A DNA stretch of 64,000 nt from Paenibacillus sonchi (lineage in GTDB: Bacteria > Bacillota > Bacilli > Paenibacillales > Paenibacillaceae), in the NCBI RefSeq assembly GCF_016772475.1, contig NZ_CP068595.1, forward strand, positions 1,054,001 through 1,118,000, written 5' to 3'. The notes under the pieces were generated by a model, which was not told the origin of the DNA, did not search any database, and was given only the letters and a program-made list of their open reading frames with translations. Of this stretch, positions 45,404 to 53,840 are shown in pieces. Each line of letters begins with the position of its first letter. Position 1 is the stretch's first letter. The position numbers and the translations under genes were made by a program.

Positions 45404-48196
45404 TCAGCCGGTATTCCGCAGTCCGGCGGCAATGCCATTGATTGTAAGCAGCACCTCGCGCAGAAGCTCGGCGTCATCGCCCTCGGCTTCACGAAGGGCT
45501 CTCAGCTCAGACAAAAGCTGCACCTGCAGGTAGCTGAGCGGATCAACGTAAGGATTCCGCAAGCGAATGGATTCCTGGATGACAGGAACGTTATCCAGAA
45601 TATCCTGCTGTCCGGTGATCTTGAGAATCAGCTCGGAGGTCAGCTTGAATTCCGCTTCGATCTGTCCGAAGATGCGCTGACGCGCCTCCTCATTTTTGCC
45701 CATGCCGGCGTATTCCTTGGCAATAATCAGATCCGCCTTGGCAATCGCCATTTGCAGAGTATCAATTAACGTAGTGAAGAACGAAAATTTTTCATACATA
45801 TGCTGCATGATCTTCAGGTTCTCTTCCTTGTCGTCGTAGAAGCTCTGCAGCCCCGTTCCGGCAGCGTACCATGCAGGAAGCAGGTAACGGCTCTGTGTCC
45901 AGGCAAAAACCCACGGGATTGCACGCAGATCTTCAAAGCGGTCGCTGTTCTTTCGTTTGGAAGGACGCGACCCAATATTAAGCTCTCCAACCTCAGGAAG
46001 CGGCGTCGATTCCTTGAAGTAGTTCAGGAAATCCGGATCACGGAAGATCAGGTCCTGATATTTGCTCAGTGATACTTCAGAAATCCGGGCCACAATCTCT
46101 TCCCATTTAGGCTCGTACAGATCAGCCTGCGGTGATCTGGCATTAATCGCTGCCGTGATCAGCGCGGAGGTTGCCTGTTCCAAGCTGCGGTAGGCGATTC
46201 CCTGCATCGAGTACCGTGAGGAGATGACCTCGCCCTGCTCTGTAATCTTAATGCCGCCGCCAATCGTCGAGGCCGGTTGTGCCAGAATACTGCGGTTCAG
46301 CGGCATGCCTCCACGGCCAAGGGCTCCGCCGCGGCCATGGAAAAATTTCAGTTTGATGCCGAATTCATCCGCCGTAGCCGTAATTTCCTTAAGTGCCACC
46401 CGCAGCTCATAGTTGGCGGTAACCACGCCGCCATCCTTGTTGCTGTCCGAATATCCCAGCATGATCTCCTGCAGGTCATTCATCGCCCTAACCGCATCAC
46501 GGTAGATCGGCAGGTTGAGCAATGTCCGCATGATTTGCGGTGCATCATGCAGATCGTCAATGGTTTCGAACAGTGGCACAGCCTGAAGTGTGCAAACAAC
46601 CGTTCCATCGTTGTCTTTGCGGAATAAGCCGACTTCCTTGGAGAACACCATAACCTCCAGAATATCGCTCGCAGCTTCAGCCATACTGATCAGGTAGCTA
46701 GTGATACATTGTTTGCCGTACTCCTCTTGCGCCGTAAAAATGGCACGGTACACAGCAAGACATTCCTCCGTGCTTTCGCTGTAGGTCTGATACGGCGAAG
46801 TTAGCGGACGCGGATCATTCAGCAGTTTTTCCAGAAGCTCGATCTTCTCGCTCTCCTGCAGTTTGGCATAATCCTGCGTAACATTCATTTTGGCCAGAAT
46901 CTCGGTCATCGCATTTTCATGCTCCTGGCTGTGCTGGCGGACATCAAGAGTTGCGGTATGGAATCCAAACAACTCTACCTGGCGAATCAATTTCTTAATG
47001 TAGGTATCCGCAACATAGTCGGCATAGTGATGCCGCAGACTGCGGTCAATCACATTCAAATCATCTATAAATTGCTCCGGTGAAGCGTAGCGCTCAGGCG
47101 TACCTTTTTTCTCATCATCCATAACGTTCTGTGTCTTCGCGATCATATAGGCAAGCTTAATCCGGTACGGCTCATTATCATTATGCCAGGATTTCGCCTT
47201 ATCCAGATGAATAATGCCCCGATCCAGTTCAATGGATTGCAGCAGCTCCGGCGTTACCTTAACGATGCTTGTACTAAAGCTCAGATACTGCATCAGTTCG
47301 CGCATAATGCGCTGATATTCCCGAATCGCCAGCTTACGCTGCAAACGCAGAGTCTGTAAGGTCACAGCCGCCGTTACTGAAGGGTTGCCGTCACGGTCCC
47401 CGCCGATCCACGAGCCAAAACGCAGATAGGTTGGAACATGCCAATTCTGGCCCGGATAATATTTGCTTAGACATCGTTCAAGTTCTTGATACACATCCGG
47501 CAGCACCTGAAAAATCGTCTCATGGAAATAGTACATTCCATTGCGGACTTCATCCAATACCGTAGGCTTGCGGTCACGCAACTCATCCGTCTGCCACAAG
47601 GTAATAACTTCATTCAGCAGCTTCTCACGCAGCTGTTCGCGTTCCCGGAATGTCAGGGTAGGGTTATCCAGACCCATCACATCATCGGAGATACGCTTAT
47701 GAATATCAAGGATCGCCCGCCGCATGGCTTCCGTAGGGTGAGCCGTCATGACCAGCTCCAGTGACAGGCCGTTCATGATCTCATGAACATCCTCGTGTGA
47801 GAAATCCCGCTCGCGGAGCTCCTGAATCGCGCTTTCGATAGAACCAGGCTGTACAGTCTCCCCGGCTGAACGTTCGTAGTCGCGTTTTCGGCGAATCCGG
47901 TGGTTCTGCTCGGCAATGTTCACCAATTGAAAATAAATAGCGAACGCCCGTATCACCTGGTGTCGATTCTCAGGATCAAGTGAATTGATTAGCTCCTTGA
48001 ATTCATTGTGCAGTTCAGGCAAAAACAATGAGCGCAGCGATTTGCTGGTTTCGCGGATCTTCTCTACGATCTCCAGCAGTTCGTTGCCGCCTTGGTGAAC
48101 CAAGACTTCGCCCAAAATATTCCCCAGGAACCGTACGTCACGCCGCAGCAGATTGTTAGAGTTGCTTTTGCTCACGGCAGTCGTAAGTTCGGTCAT
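45404..48196 (-). CDS. ppc: phosphoenolpyruvate carboxylase
   Basis: 930 residues, full length. His153 in the TAHPTEAMRR motif and the FHGRGGALGRGG loop carry out catalysis. The conserved C-terminus RNTG is intact. It carboxylates PEP to oxaloacetate to refill the TCA cycle. It is monocistronic; a TATAAT-like -10 lies on the minus strand near 48327-48332. It separates the sigW-glm block from the phage-type region. Confidence 0.97.
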   Translation of the reverse strand: MTELTTAVSKSNSNNLLRRDVRFLGNILGEVLVHQGGNELLEIVEKIRETSKSLRSLFLPELHNEFKELINSLDPENRHQVIRAFAIYFQLVNIAEQNHRIRRKRDYERSAGETVQPGSIESAIQELRERDFSHEDVHEIMNGLSLELVMTAHPTEAMRRAILDIHKRISDDVMGLDNPTLTFREREQLREKLLNEVITLWQTDELRDRKPTVLDEVRNGMYYFHETIFQVLPDVYQELERCLSKYYPGQNWHVPTYLRFGSWIGGDRDGNPSVTAAVTLQTLRLQRKLAIREYQRIMRELMQYLSFSTSIVKVTPELLQSIELDRGIIHLDKAKSWHNDNEPYRIKLAYMIAKTQNVMDDEKKGTPERYASPEQFIDDLNVIDRSLRHHYADYVADTYIKKLIRQVELFGFHTATLDVRQHSQEHENAMTEILAKMNVTQDYAKLQESEKIELLEKLLNDPRPLTSPYQTYSESTEECLAVYRAIFTAQEEYGKQCITSYLISMAEAASDILEVMVFSKEVGLFRKDNDGTVVCTLQAVPLFETIDDLHDAPQIMRTLLNLPIYRDAVRAMNDLQEIMLGYSDSNKDGGVVTANYELRVALKEITATADEFGIKLKFFHGRGGALGRGGMPLNRSILAQPASTIGGGIKITEQGEVISSRYSMQGIAYRSLEQATSALITAAINARSPQADLYEPKWEEIVARISEVSLSKYQDLIFRDPDFLNYFKESTPLPEVGELNIGSRPSKRKNSDRFEDLRAIPWVFAWTQSRYLLPAWYAAGTGLQSFYDDKEENLKIMQHMYEKFSFFTTLIDTLQMAIAKADLIIAKEYAGMGKNEEARQRIFGQIEAEFKLTSELILKITGQQDILDNVPVIQESIRLRNPYVDPLSYLQVQLLSELRALREAEGDDAELLREVLLTINGIAAGLRNTG

Positions 48197-48455
48197 GCTG
48201 CTCCCCCCATCCTCTTCCGGATCAATGCTTTTAACATTGTCTATTTGAAGCTTTCCTCATATCATACAATAAAACTGCCCGGAAATCTCCAACTTCATTA
48301 CGCGGTAAAGCGATACAGCAATTACGATTATACACCAATCCGGCTGTTTATACAGTCTAAAAAAATATATGTAGCTCTTCCTATTTATGCTGCCTGATCT
48401 GCGTCGGGTTTATGTAGTTTTGGTGTAATAATATATCACGCAGAAACACAAAAAA

Positions 48456-48477
48456 AGCCAGCTCCAGGGAGCCGGCT
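48456..48477 (-). terminator. terminator of the lysis cassette
   Basis: AGCCAGCTCC pairs with an AGCCGGCT-containing arm around AGGG, followed on the minus strand by seven T's. It closes the phage-type transcript just upstream of ppc. The 48197-48455 gap holds no gene apart from the ppc promoter. Confidence 0.7.
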
Positions 48478-48495
48478 GTCAATTAAATTCACGCT

Positions 48496-48777
48496 TTATT
48501 TTGAAGTGGTTCCCGGGCGGTCATTGAAGGCTAATTCAAATAAACCTGTCGCGGATAATCCGGCAAGCCCCCCTGACCATAACCGGAGCGTAAGCCCCAG
48601 GTCGGTAAAAGGATACGCAGCAGCCCCTATGAGCAGCCCAATCCCAAGTCCGATAAAAGGCACTGCATTGCGCGGAAGATTGATATTATTTTTGATCAAC
48701 TGCACCAAGGCAAGTGTAAATACCGCTAATACCGATGCAAAAGCCAATACATTATCCAGAATATCACTTTGGATCAT
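48496..48777 (-). CDS. phage holin-like small membrane protein
   Basis: 93 residues from the ATG at 48777, chosen because AAAGGAGTGA lies upstream. Two or three hydrophobic helices (LAFASVLAVFTLALVQL, PFIGLGIGLLIGAAAY, GGLAGLSATGLFELA) and a short charged tail are typical of phage holins. It lies next to a peptidoglycan hydrolase at the end of the tail operon. Its specific holin family was not identified. Confidence 0.6.
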   Translation of the reverse strand: MIQSDILDNVLAFASVLAVFTLALVQLIKNNINLPRNAVPFIGLGIGLLIGAAAYPFTDLGLTLRLWSGGLAGLSATGLFELAFNDRPGTTSK

Positions 48778-48875
48778 AAAAGTCACTCCTTTCAGTTTCG
48801 CGTTTATCATTCAAATATGTTAATATTTCCAATCCAGGGTGATTATTGCTTATTATTCATAATATACAGCTGCGG

Positions 48876-49586
48876 TTATTCTAGCGGCCATTTGCCACTT
48901 GTAATCTCAATAGTTTGGGTAACCGAATCATAACCAACCGAAGCTCCCAGCGCCTCCGCTACAGCACGTACAGGCACATAAGTTACACCGTTCTCTAACC
49001 GGCCGTCGGCTATTTTTGCGCCATTTACTTTTACTATTGTAATCACATCACTATTCAGATTCTGTTCCTCCTTAGTCCTTCCGTTGATTAGCTTATACGC
49101 TGCTTCCACCGCTTGTAATGAAGGCTGTACTCCCGCTCGCAGCTTGGAAAGCGTTAATCCGAAGCTCATCTGAAAATGGGGATAATCCTTTAGACTCGTC
49201 CAGTCTCCACCCCATTCAAACCCCAGTCGCTTAGCCTGCTGCACCACCTCCAGCCAATCCGCTGCCTGATCATTGTCTCCGTCGCGCACCATGTCCCAGG
49301 ACACGCTTGAGCCATTCGGCAGCAGCAATGCAAAATCAACCGCCAAGCCATAATTGTGGTAGCTCTGTCCTCCCCGGGCATTGGTAACAATCGCCCCCGG
49401 CTTCGTGCGTCCTTGAGCATAGAGCGCATCCTGCTCAGCAGCCGTCCGGAGTCCTTGCGTAATGAGGATCGGGACACCGCAGGCGTAACTGCGTTCGATT
49501 AGAGCACCCACTGCTGCGAGTACGACGGGATGCAGGCCGATTAGGCGGGAAGCGGATTTATTTTTGATTTGTGTCAGGGTCAGCAT
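48876..49586 (-). CDS. M15-type endolysin with copper-amine-oxidase-like stalk
   Basis: 236 residues from ATG 49586, which has GGGAGGAG upstream. The N-terminal part is a VanY/M15C L-Ala-D-Glu peptidase (SYHNYGLAVDF and DYPHFQM zinc and active-site motifs). The last 60 residues resemble a copper amine oxidase N-terminal-type wall domain (NGVTYVPVRAVAEALGASV). No signal peptide, so it should use the holin for release. Confidence 0.8.
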   Translation of the reverse strand: MLTLTQIKNKSASRLIGLHPVVLAAVGALIERSYACGVPILITQGLRTAAEQDALYAQGRTKPGAIVTNARGGQSYHNYGLAVDFALLLPNGSSVSWDMVRDGDNDQAADWLEVVQQAKRLGFEWGGDWTSLKDYPHFQMSFGLTLSKLRAGVQPSLQAVEAAYKLINGRTKEEQNLNSDVITIVKVNGAKIADGRLENGVTYVPVRAVAEALGASVGYDSVTQTIEITSGKWPLE

Positions 49587-49950
49587 GGCTTGCTCCTCCC
49601 TTCTTGCCCTCCTGGAGAACAATGAACAAATCTTGACGTTTCGTTAACACCAATAAGGTTAGGATCAGCAGCCCAATCGTGGTTCCGGTCTGGGCAACCG
49701 CCAAGGCCTCTGTTTGGAGTGATGCCAGCACAGCACCTGCTCCAGGCACTGCAGTGAAGCAAATCCACAAGGCGATTGCCATTTGGAAGGTGTAGGCACT
49801 CAGAAAGAAAAAGGCTGCCACCATAAACAGGCTGACCGCCTTTGCCCGCAGACGTCTGCGAAAATACAAAAAAAGCGCAGCTATCAGCAGCAGCGCACAA
49901 ATCAAAGACATCGAATATGCAATTAACAGCAAAACATCAATTACGCCCAT
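49558..49950 (-). CDS. four-helix membrane protein of the lysis region
   Basis: 130 residues from ATG 49950 after GGGGTG. About three or four membrane helices and a charged tail (LQEGKKGGASHADPDTNQK). Its 3' end overlaps the start of the endolysin gene by 29 bases, so the two are probably coupled. No family recognised; the position suggests holin-antiholin or spanin-like function, not shown. Confidence 0.55.
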   Translation of the reverse strand: MGVIDVLLLIAYSMSLICALLLIAALFLYFRRRLRAKAVSLFMVAAFFFLSAYTFQMAIALWICFTAVPGAGAVLASLQTEALAVAQTGTTIGLLILTLLVLTKRQDLFIVLQEGKKGGASHADPDTNQK

Positions 49951-50134
49951 TGTTGACACCCCGATCATAGATTAGAAATTCGGCAAATCCGTTATTTTGG
50001 ATCTCCTCCTGAATCTCTTTGGATACGTCCTTATATCGAAGGATAGAGAACATTACCCGGGCCGAGGCTTGGGTCAGCTCCCTTTCCTTTTCCCGGTGCA
50101 GGGGCGATAATCGTTTGATCCATCTACTCAGCAC
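49937..50134 (-). CDS. small soluble phage-region protein
   Basis: 65 residues from GTG 50134, which has GGGGAGG upstream. Basic and helical (SRWIKRLSPLHREKERELTQ). Overlaps the next gene by 14 bases. No family assigned. Confidence 0.45.
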   Translation of the reverse strand: MLSRWIKRLSPLHREKERELTQASARVMFSILRYKDVSKEIQEEIQNNGFAEFLIYDRGVNNGRN

Positions 50135-50135
50135 G

Positions 50136-50444
50136 TTATCCTCCCCGATCTTCTTCATTTACTACATTCACACCGCTTGATGTGTAATCAACTTTCAGTC
50201 TCTGCAGCACTTCAAGCGTGGGTGCCATGAAATCTGAGCGTTCTTTATCCAGAATATTTTGCAGACGGTCCCGGTCTTCTTCAGCCCGCTCGAGCAGTTC
50301 ACGCGGCACCAGATTCCCTTTGACAATCGAGCGCAAAAGCACCAGAACAATCACCAGCAGGATCAAAGCCACGATATAAGCCAGCCCATATTTATCAGCC
50401 AGGGGAAGAATTTTCTCCAAGTTTGCAATATCGTTGCTGTCCAT
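50136..50444 (-). CDS. membrane-anchored coiled-coil protein of the lysis region
   Basis: 102 residues. An N-terminal membrane helix (AYIVALILLVIVLVLLRSIV) is followed by a charged, coiled-coil-like segment (LLERAEEDRDRLQNILDKER). Position and layout resemble XhlA/XhlB-type or spanin-like lysis accessory proteins, but the family is not identified. It begins the lysis cassette downstream of the tail genes. Confidence 0.5.
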   Translation of the reverse strand: MDSNDIANLEKILPLADKYGLAYIVALILLVIVLVLLRSIVKGNLVPRELLERAEEDRDRLQNILDKERSDFMAPTLEVLQRLKVDYTSSGVNVVNEEDRGG

Positions 50445-50470
50445 TGTTTCACCCCTTTCTTTTTAGTAGG

Positions 50471-50652
50471 TTGAACTTTAGATTTTCATATTAGGTCTGG
50501 TCGTAACTGCGGGGAATGTTTGGACTTCCGGCCGCTGTTATCTGCAGATTTCTTGAATTTATACCGCTTTTCGCGGTGGAAATCCGCAGACAAAGGCGGA
50601 CGCTACCGCTCTTCCAGTTCCAAACTTCTCCTCCGTCACTTTCCCCTTAATT
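50471..50652. repeat. structured dispersed repeat, copy B
   Basis: Closest to copy A at 34292-34475, including the flank GGTCGT..ACT. Stem TCTGCAGATTTC / GAAATCCGCAGA (50541-50552 and 50579-50590) with inner ACCGC..GCGGT. It lies between the tail fibre genes and the lysis cassette, inside the phage-like region, so the repeat has been gained or kept there. Confidence 0.75.
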
Positions 50653-50715
50653 GATTCTCAAATTCAATATATATAGTTTTAGAATAATCCCCTTGTCCCC
50701 GGGGGCAAAATAAAA

Positions 50716-50731
50716 ACGCCACAGCGGGCGC
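50716..50731 (-). terminator. possible terminator after the tail fibre module
   Basis: CGCC..GGCG stem (with a G-U at the base) followed by TTTTTATTTT on the minus strand, just after the CD1375-like gene. Confidence 0.45.
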
Positions 50732-50741
50732 CAGCATTACC

Positions 50742-50873
50742 CTATTCTTCTTTGGCCAGATATTCAAGTCCGCTATCCACCAGGATTTCTTTTACGCCAG
50801 CTTTCAATGTAGCCGGAACTTCAACAAACTTGGTTTTCCCCAGGATTACACGCTGTGCGAAAAACATAGTCAT
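50742..50873 (-). CDS. CD1375-family-like phage protein
   Basis: 43 residues with GAAGGTGA upstream of ATG. The pattern FVEVPATLKAGVKEIL...SGLEYL resembles the small CD1375 family of phage proteins that lies next to XkdW-type genes. Function unknown. It is shorter than usual ORF cutoffs but has SD, start and stop, and a hairpin after it. Confidence 0.6.
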   Translation of the reverse strand: MTMFFAQRVILGKTKFVEVPATLKAGVKEILVDSGLEYLAKEE

Positions 50874-50927
50874 TAAAAATCACCTTCTTCCCATTTTGAC
50901 CTTCAACCACATAGAACAGGCTGGTTA

Positions 50928-51251
50928 TTACTGATAGACCCTCATCGCCATCTCTGCAATAATATCTTCAATAAAGTCAGCCCGCTCGGACAGAGCATTG
51001 TTTTGCGACTTCAGCAGAAGATTCTCCTTTTGGAGCTGTTCAAGTTCAGTAAGTTCCGGCGGCTTGTTGGCTTCGGCTTCCTGGTAGGCTTTCCAGGCTG
51101 CTTGCAGTTCAGCTTCTGTGGGTTTGGGTTTGTCCAGATTCCAGGCGGCGATGTATGGGCCTTTTCCGTCTCCATCGTCTTGTACCATAAAATCCTTGGT
51201 TGGGTCTGCACTTGGATACATATATAAGATTGCTAAAGCCGGATTCAACAT
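50928..51251 (-). CDS. XkdW-like phage tail protein
   Basis: 107 residues. A short N-terminal part (ALAILYMYPSADPTKDF) is followed by a Glu/Lys-rich coiled-coil tail (TELEQLQKENLLLKSQNNA). Matches XkdW-type proteins that end PBSX-like fibre modules. Likely a fibre-associated or attachment protein. Confidence 0.7.
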   Translation of the reverse strand: MLNPALAILYMYPSADPTKDFMVQDDGDGKGPYIAAWNLDKPKPTEAELQAAWKAYQEAEANKPPELTELEQLQKENLLLKSQNNALSERADFIEDIIAEMAMRVYQ

Positions 51252-51268
51252 GTCATTTTTCTCCTTAT

Positions 51269-52867
51269 CTATGCGATTCTTGTTACGTCGATAAATGTAT
51301 CAGCGCCAGCGCTCAACGTGACCGAGTGTGTAGTATAAAAGTAAATTTCAACATAATCTCCGGTACCAAGGTAAAGTGACGCAGATCCGTTCATGTAGTA
51401 GTTTCTGGCAGTAGAACTTTCGTTATCCTTGTAACCAAGACGGTAAAAGTCAGAGCCCGAAACTCTTAACACAAGTTGTATGCTCCCTGTTGCTGGCAAA
51501 GAGAGTACGGTAACACCAGTGTTAATATTGTAAATCCCTGGCGCTGGAGCTACAAATCGATATGTGCCAGATGAAGTTTGGAAATTCCCTAGATGATCCT
51601 TAATCTTTGCATCAAATATTATTTTGCTCCATACACTTGGAACCATAACATATTGCTGCGAAAGTTGCACTCGTGCATGGACTCGTTGATCTTGTGTATT
51701 ATCGCCCCATGGGTTGATAACCCCAATTCCTTTCGTGACCATTCCGCCCTCTACTGAGATTTGCATCAGAGTAGAGCCTACATAAGTTCCCGCTATGTGT
51801 ATTCTACCGCCGTATGCCGCCTTGTGCCCTACATTATTAGCCGATCCGCCACAATCCTGTACAAATATTTCACTATTTACGTGAGCATAAAAAGCCGCAT
51901 CTGTCTTCCCTGAAACAACACAACCATTCAAGTAAACCTTTGCGTTTTCGACGTATACGCCGAAGTTAGATGTACTTACATCTGTTGTGCAATATTGAAT
52001 AAATGTTTCGTTTGTATTGGTTACATAAATTGCTGAACCAGTTGAAAATGTTGTTTTAAATCCAATTATTTGTACGCGGCATGCATTTCTCATTGAAGCA
52101 ATCTGTCCTGTAACGATATAAGTTGATGCGGCGGAAGAAATTGATCCTGCCACTGAAAGCGAACCGCGACCAGTGAATCCATATATAACTAATGATTCTG
52201 TATAGGTTCCAGCGCCAACCATTATGTTAACGGTATGGTTTACAACTGACGGAACCGCATTAAGAGCTTTCGCTATCGTCCTAAACGCCCCACCCGCCGT
52301 ATTCGCCAATCCATTATTACCATCGTTCCCATCCGTACGCACATAATAGGTAATATCCGCCGTCGTCTGCTGCGGGGTTGTCGCCAGAGGCGCTTTACTG
52401 TTGAGTTGTCCCTGTATCCCGCTGGTGACTCCATCCAAATACCCAAACTCCGCATTCGATACAACGCCAGTGCCGATCTTGGTTGCATCGATTGCCGCAG
52501 CCGCGTTAATATCCGCATTTACAATAACCCCGGGAGCAATCGCGGTAACCCCATCCCCTGTGCTGGTCACATCCCCGGTATGATTGGGATGCACATATTT
52601 ATTGGCTCCGGCCGCTATTCCGTCCAGCTTCGCCTTATCCGCTGCGGCCATCAGCCCGGCAGCACTGGCAGTGGCTGCAGCTGTGGAAGCCTTAGCGTTC
52701 CAAGCGGTGCGTTCCGCCGCTGTAATATGCTTTACCGTATCCACGGTATGATCCTGCACATTTTTAACGGCAGTATCCAAAACATCCATATTGCCGTTCA
52801 AATCGGCGATATCAACTATATCTGTGCCATCCGGCTTTTTCAGCCCCAAATTGCCCGTAGTCTGCAT
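51269..52867 (-). CDS. tail fibre/receptor-binding protein with beta-helix
   Basis: 532 residues. The N-terminal part resembles phage tail fibre attachment regions (NGNMDVLDTAVKNVQ) and has internal collagen-like/linker sequence. Residues about 180-400 look like a pectate-lyase-type right-handed beta-helix (many VxIxGxxT turns). The C-terminus looks like a C1q/TNF-type trimeric head (GIYNINTGVTVL). It probably binds or cleaves surface glycan. XkdV-like in position. Confidence 0.72.
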   Translation of the reverse strand: MQTTGNLGLKKPDGTDIVDIADLNGNMDVLDTAVKNVQDHTVDTVKHITAAERTAWNAKASTAAATASAAGLMAAADKAKLDGIAAGANKYVHPNHTGDVTSTGDGVTAIAPGVIVNADINAAAAIDATKIGTGVVSNAEFGYLDGVTSGIQGQLNSKAPLATTPQQTTADITYYVRTDGNDGNNGLANTAGGAFRTIAKALNAVPSVVNHTVNIMVGAGTYTESLVIYGFTGRGSLSVAGSISSAASTYIVTGQIASMRNACRVQIIGFKTTFSTGSAIYVTNTNETFIQYCTTDVSTSNFGVYVENAKVYLNGCVVSGKTDAAFYAHVNSEIFVQDCGGSANNVGHKAAYGGRIHIAGTYVGSTLMQISVEGGMVTKGIGVINPWGDNTQDQRVHARVQLSQQYVMVPSVWSKIIFDAKIKDHLGNFQTSSGTYRFVAPAPGIYNINTGVTVLSLPATGSIQLVLRVSGSDFYRLGYKDNESSTARNYYMNGSASLYLGTGDYVEIYFYTTHSVTLSAGADTFIDVTRIA

Positions 52868-52878
52868 AGTTCACACTC

Positions 52879-53490
52879 CTATTCGTATACTCTTAATTCA
52901 TTCCATGTTCTGGCGTGCGCAGCATTCCAGGTGAGTGACTTCAGCGAATTCCACCAGGTATAGCTGTACACAAACTTATAATCCAGATGGGCAGGCTTAA
53001 TCTCTTCTATGATTTGGATTAACCCTGCCATGTTCTCCGGGATGCCCAGCGTCCCTACAAAACGCACCTCAAAGCTGTACGCTCCCGGCACCTCCACAAC
53101 CTGAACATCCCCTCCGGAAAAAGCGGACGCCGTCCGCCGGATCATCTCCGGCGTAGTGGTCCCGCTTCCGCGCAGCTTGGCTTTGATCATTTCCCGGCGG
53201 GCGGCATAGGATTTGGTATTGTCTGTGGTCAGGGCCAGCACCTTTTCCCAGCGCGCAAGCCCCCAGGTTGCCGACTCCACATTCGTCTGCAATGCTGAAT
53301 CCTCTATCGAATAGGCCAGCTGTCCGCATTCCGCAGCATGGCTATCCTGGATCTGTTCCATCTCAAGTACACCCTGATAATACTCCGGCAGGTATTTCAT
53401 CAGGTCAGGTTTGCTAAATTCCGGCCCGTCTTGTGTGGCGGGACTGGAAGAATAGCTTAGGGTCCCGTATAAATTCTCGCCATAGGTCAT
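52879..53490 (-). CDS. YmfQ/XkdU-type tail protein (DUF2313)
   Basis: 203 residues. LPEYYQGVLEMEQIQ near the start, a TTTPEMIRRTASAFSGG segment in the middle and an IKPAHLDYKFVYSY end fit the YmfQ/DUF2313 baseplate-to-fibre connector family. It lies just upstream of the large fibre gene, typical for this module. Confidence 0.85.
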   Translation of the reverse strand: MTYGENLYGTLSYSSSPATQDGPEFSKPDLMKYLPEYYQGVLEMEQIQDSHAAECGQLAYSIEDSALQTNVESATWGLARWEKVLALTTDNTKSYAARREMIKAKLRGSGTTTPEMIRRTASAFSGGDVQVVEVPGAYSFEVRFVGTLGIPENMAGLIQIIEEIKPAHLDYKFVYSYTWWNSLKSLTWNAAHARTWNELRVYE

Positions 53491-53492
53491 AG

Positions 53493-53828
53493 TTACACCC
53501 CTTTAAGCTGATTCCAGCTCAGCGGACCTTTAGGCATGTACTCATGCGTATGAGCCGCTGGCGGATACACCGCCGGCTTCCCGTCTACCCCTGACCAAGG
53601 TACGGTATCCGCCGCCTGCGCGTAATCCACTTTGCCGTTGTTGTTGGTGTCATAGATGCTTTTCAGCATATCACCGGTGCTTTGTGAAGCTACAAGCAGT
53701 TTGTTGACACTGCCAGTTCCGATATAGAGCTTGCCTGTATCGGTGCAGAACCCGAGTTCGCCAACAGCAAGAGTTCCCAGTGCGCTTTCTTGGCCGCGGC
53801 GGATTTGAATTAAAGTTTTCAGAGCCAT
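53493..53828 (-). CDS. short tail fibre-like protein with tropism domain
   Basis: 111 residues from ATG 53828, chosen because AGGGGG lies eight bases upstream. Starts with the tropism-determinant-like repeat (LIQIRRGQESALGTLAVGELG, in short TLAVGELGFCTDTGKLYIG) and ends in a collar-like HTHEYMPKGP tail. It shares this domain with the next upstream gene. Confidence 0.65.
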   Translation of the reverse strand: MALKTLIQIRRGQESALGTLAVGELGFCTDTGKLYIGTGSVNKLLVASQSTGDMLKSIYDTNNNGKVDYAQAADTVPWSGVDGKPAVYPPAAHTHEYMPKGPLSWNQLKGV

Positions 53829-53840
53829 TATCATCGCCCC

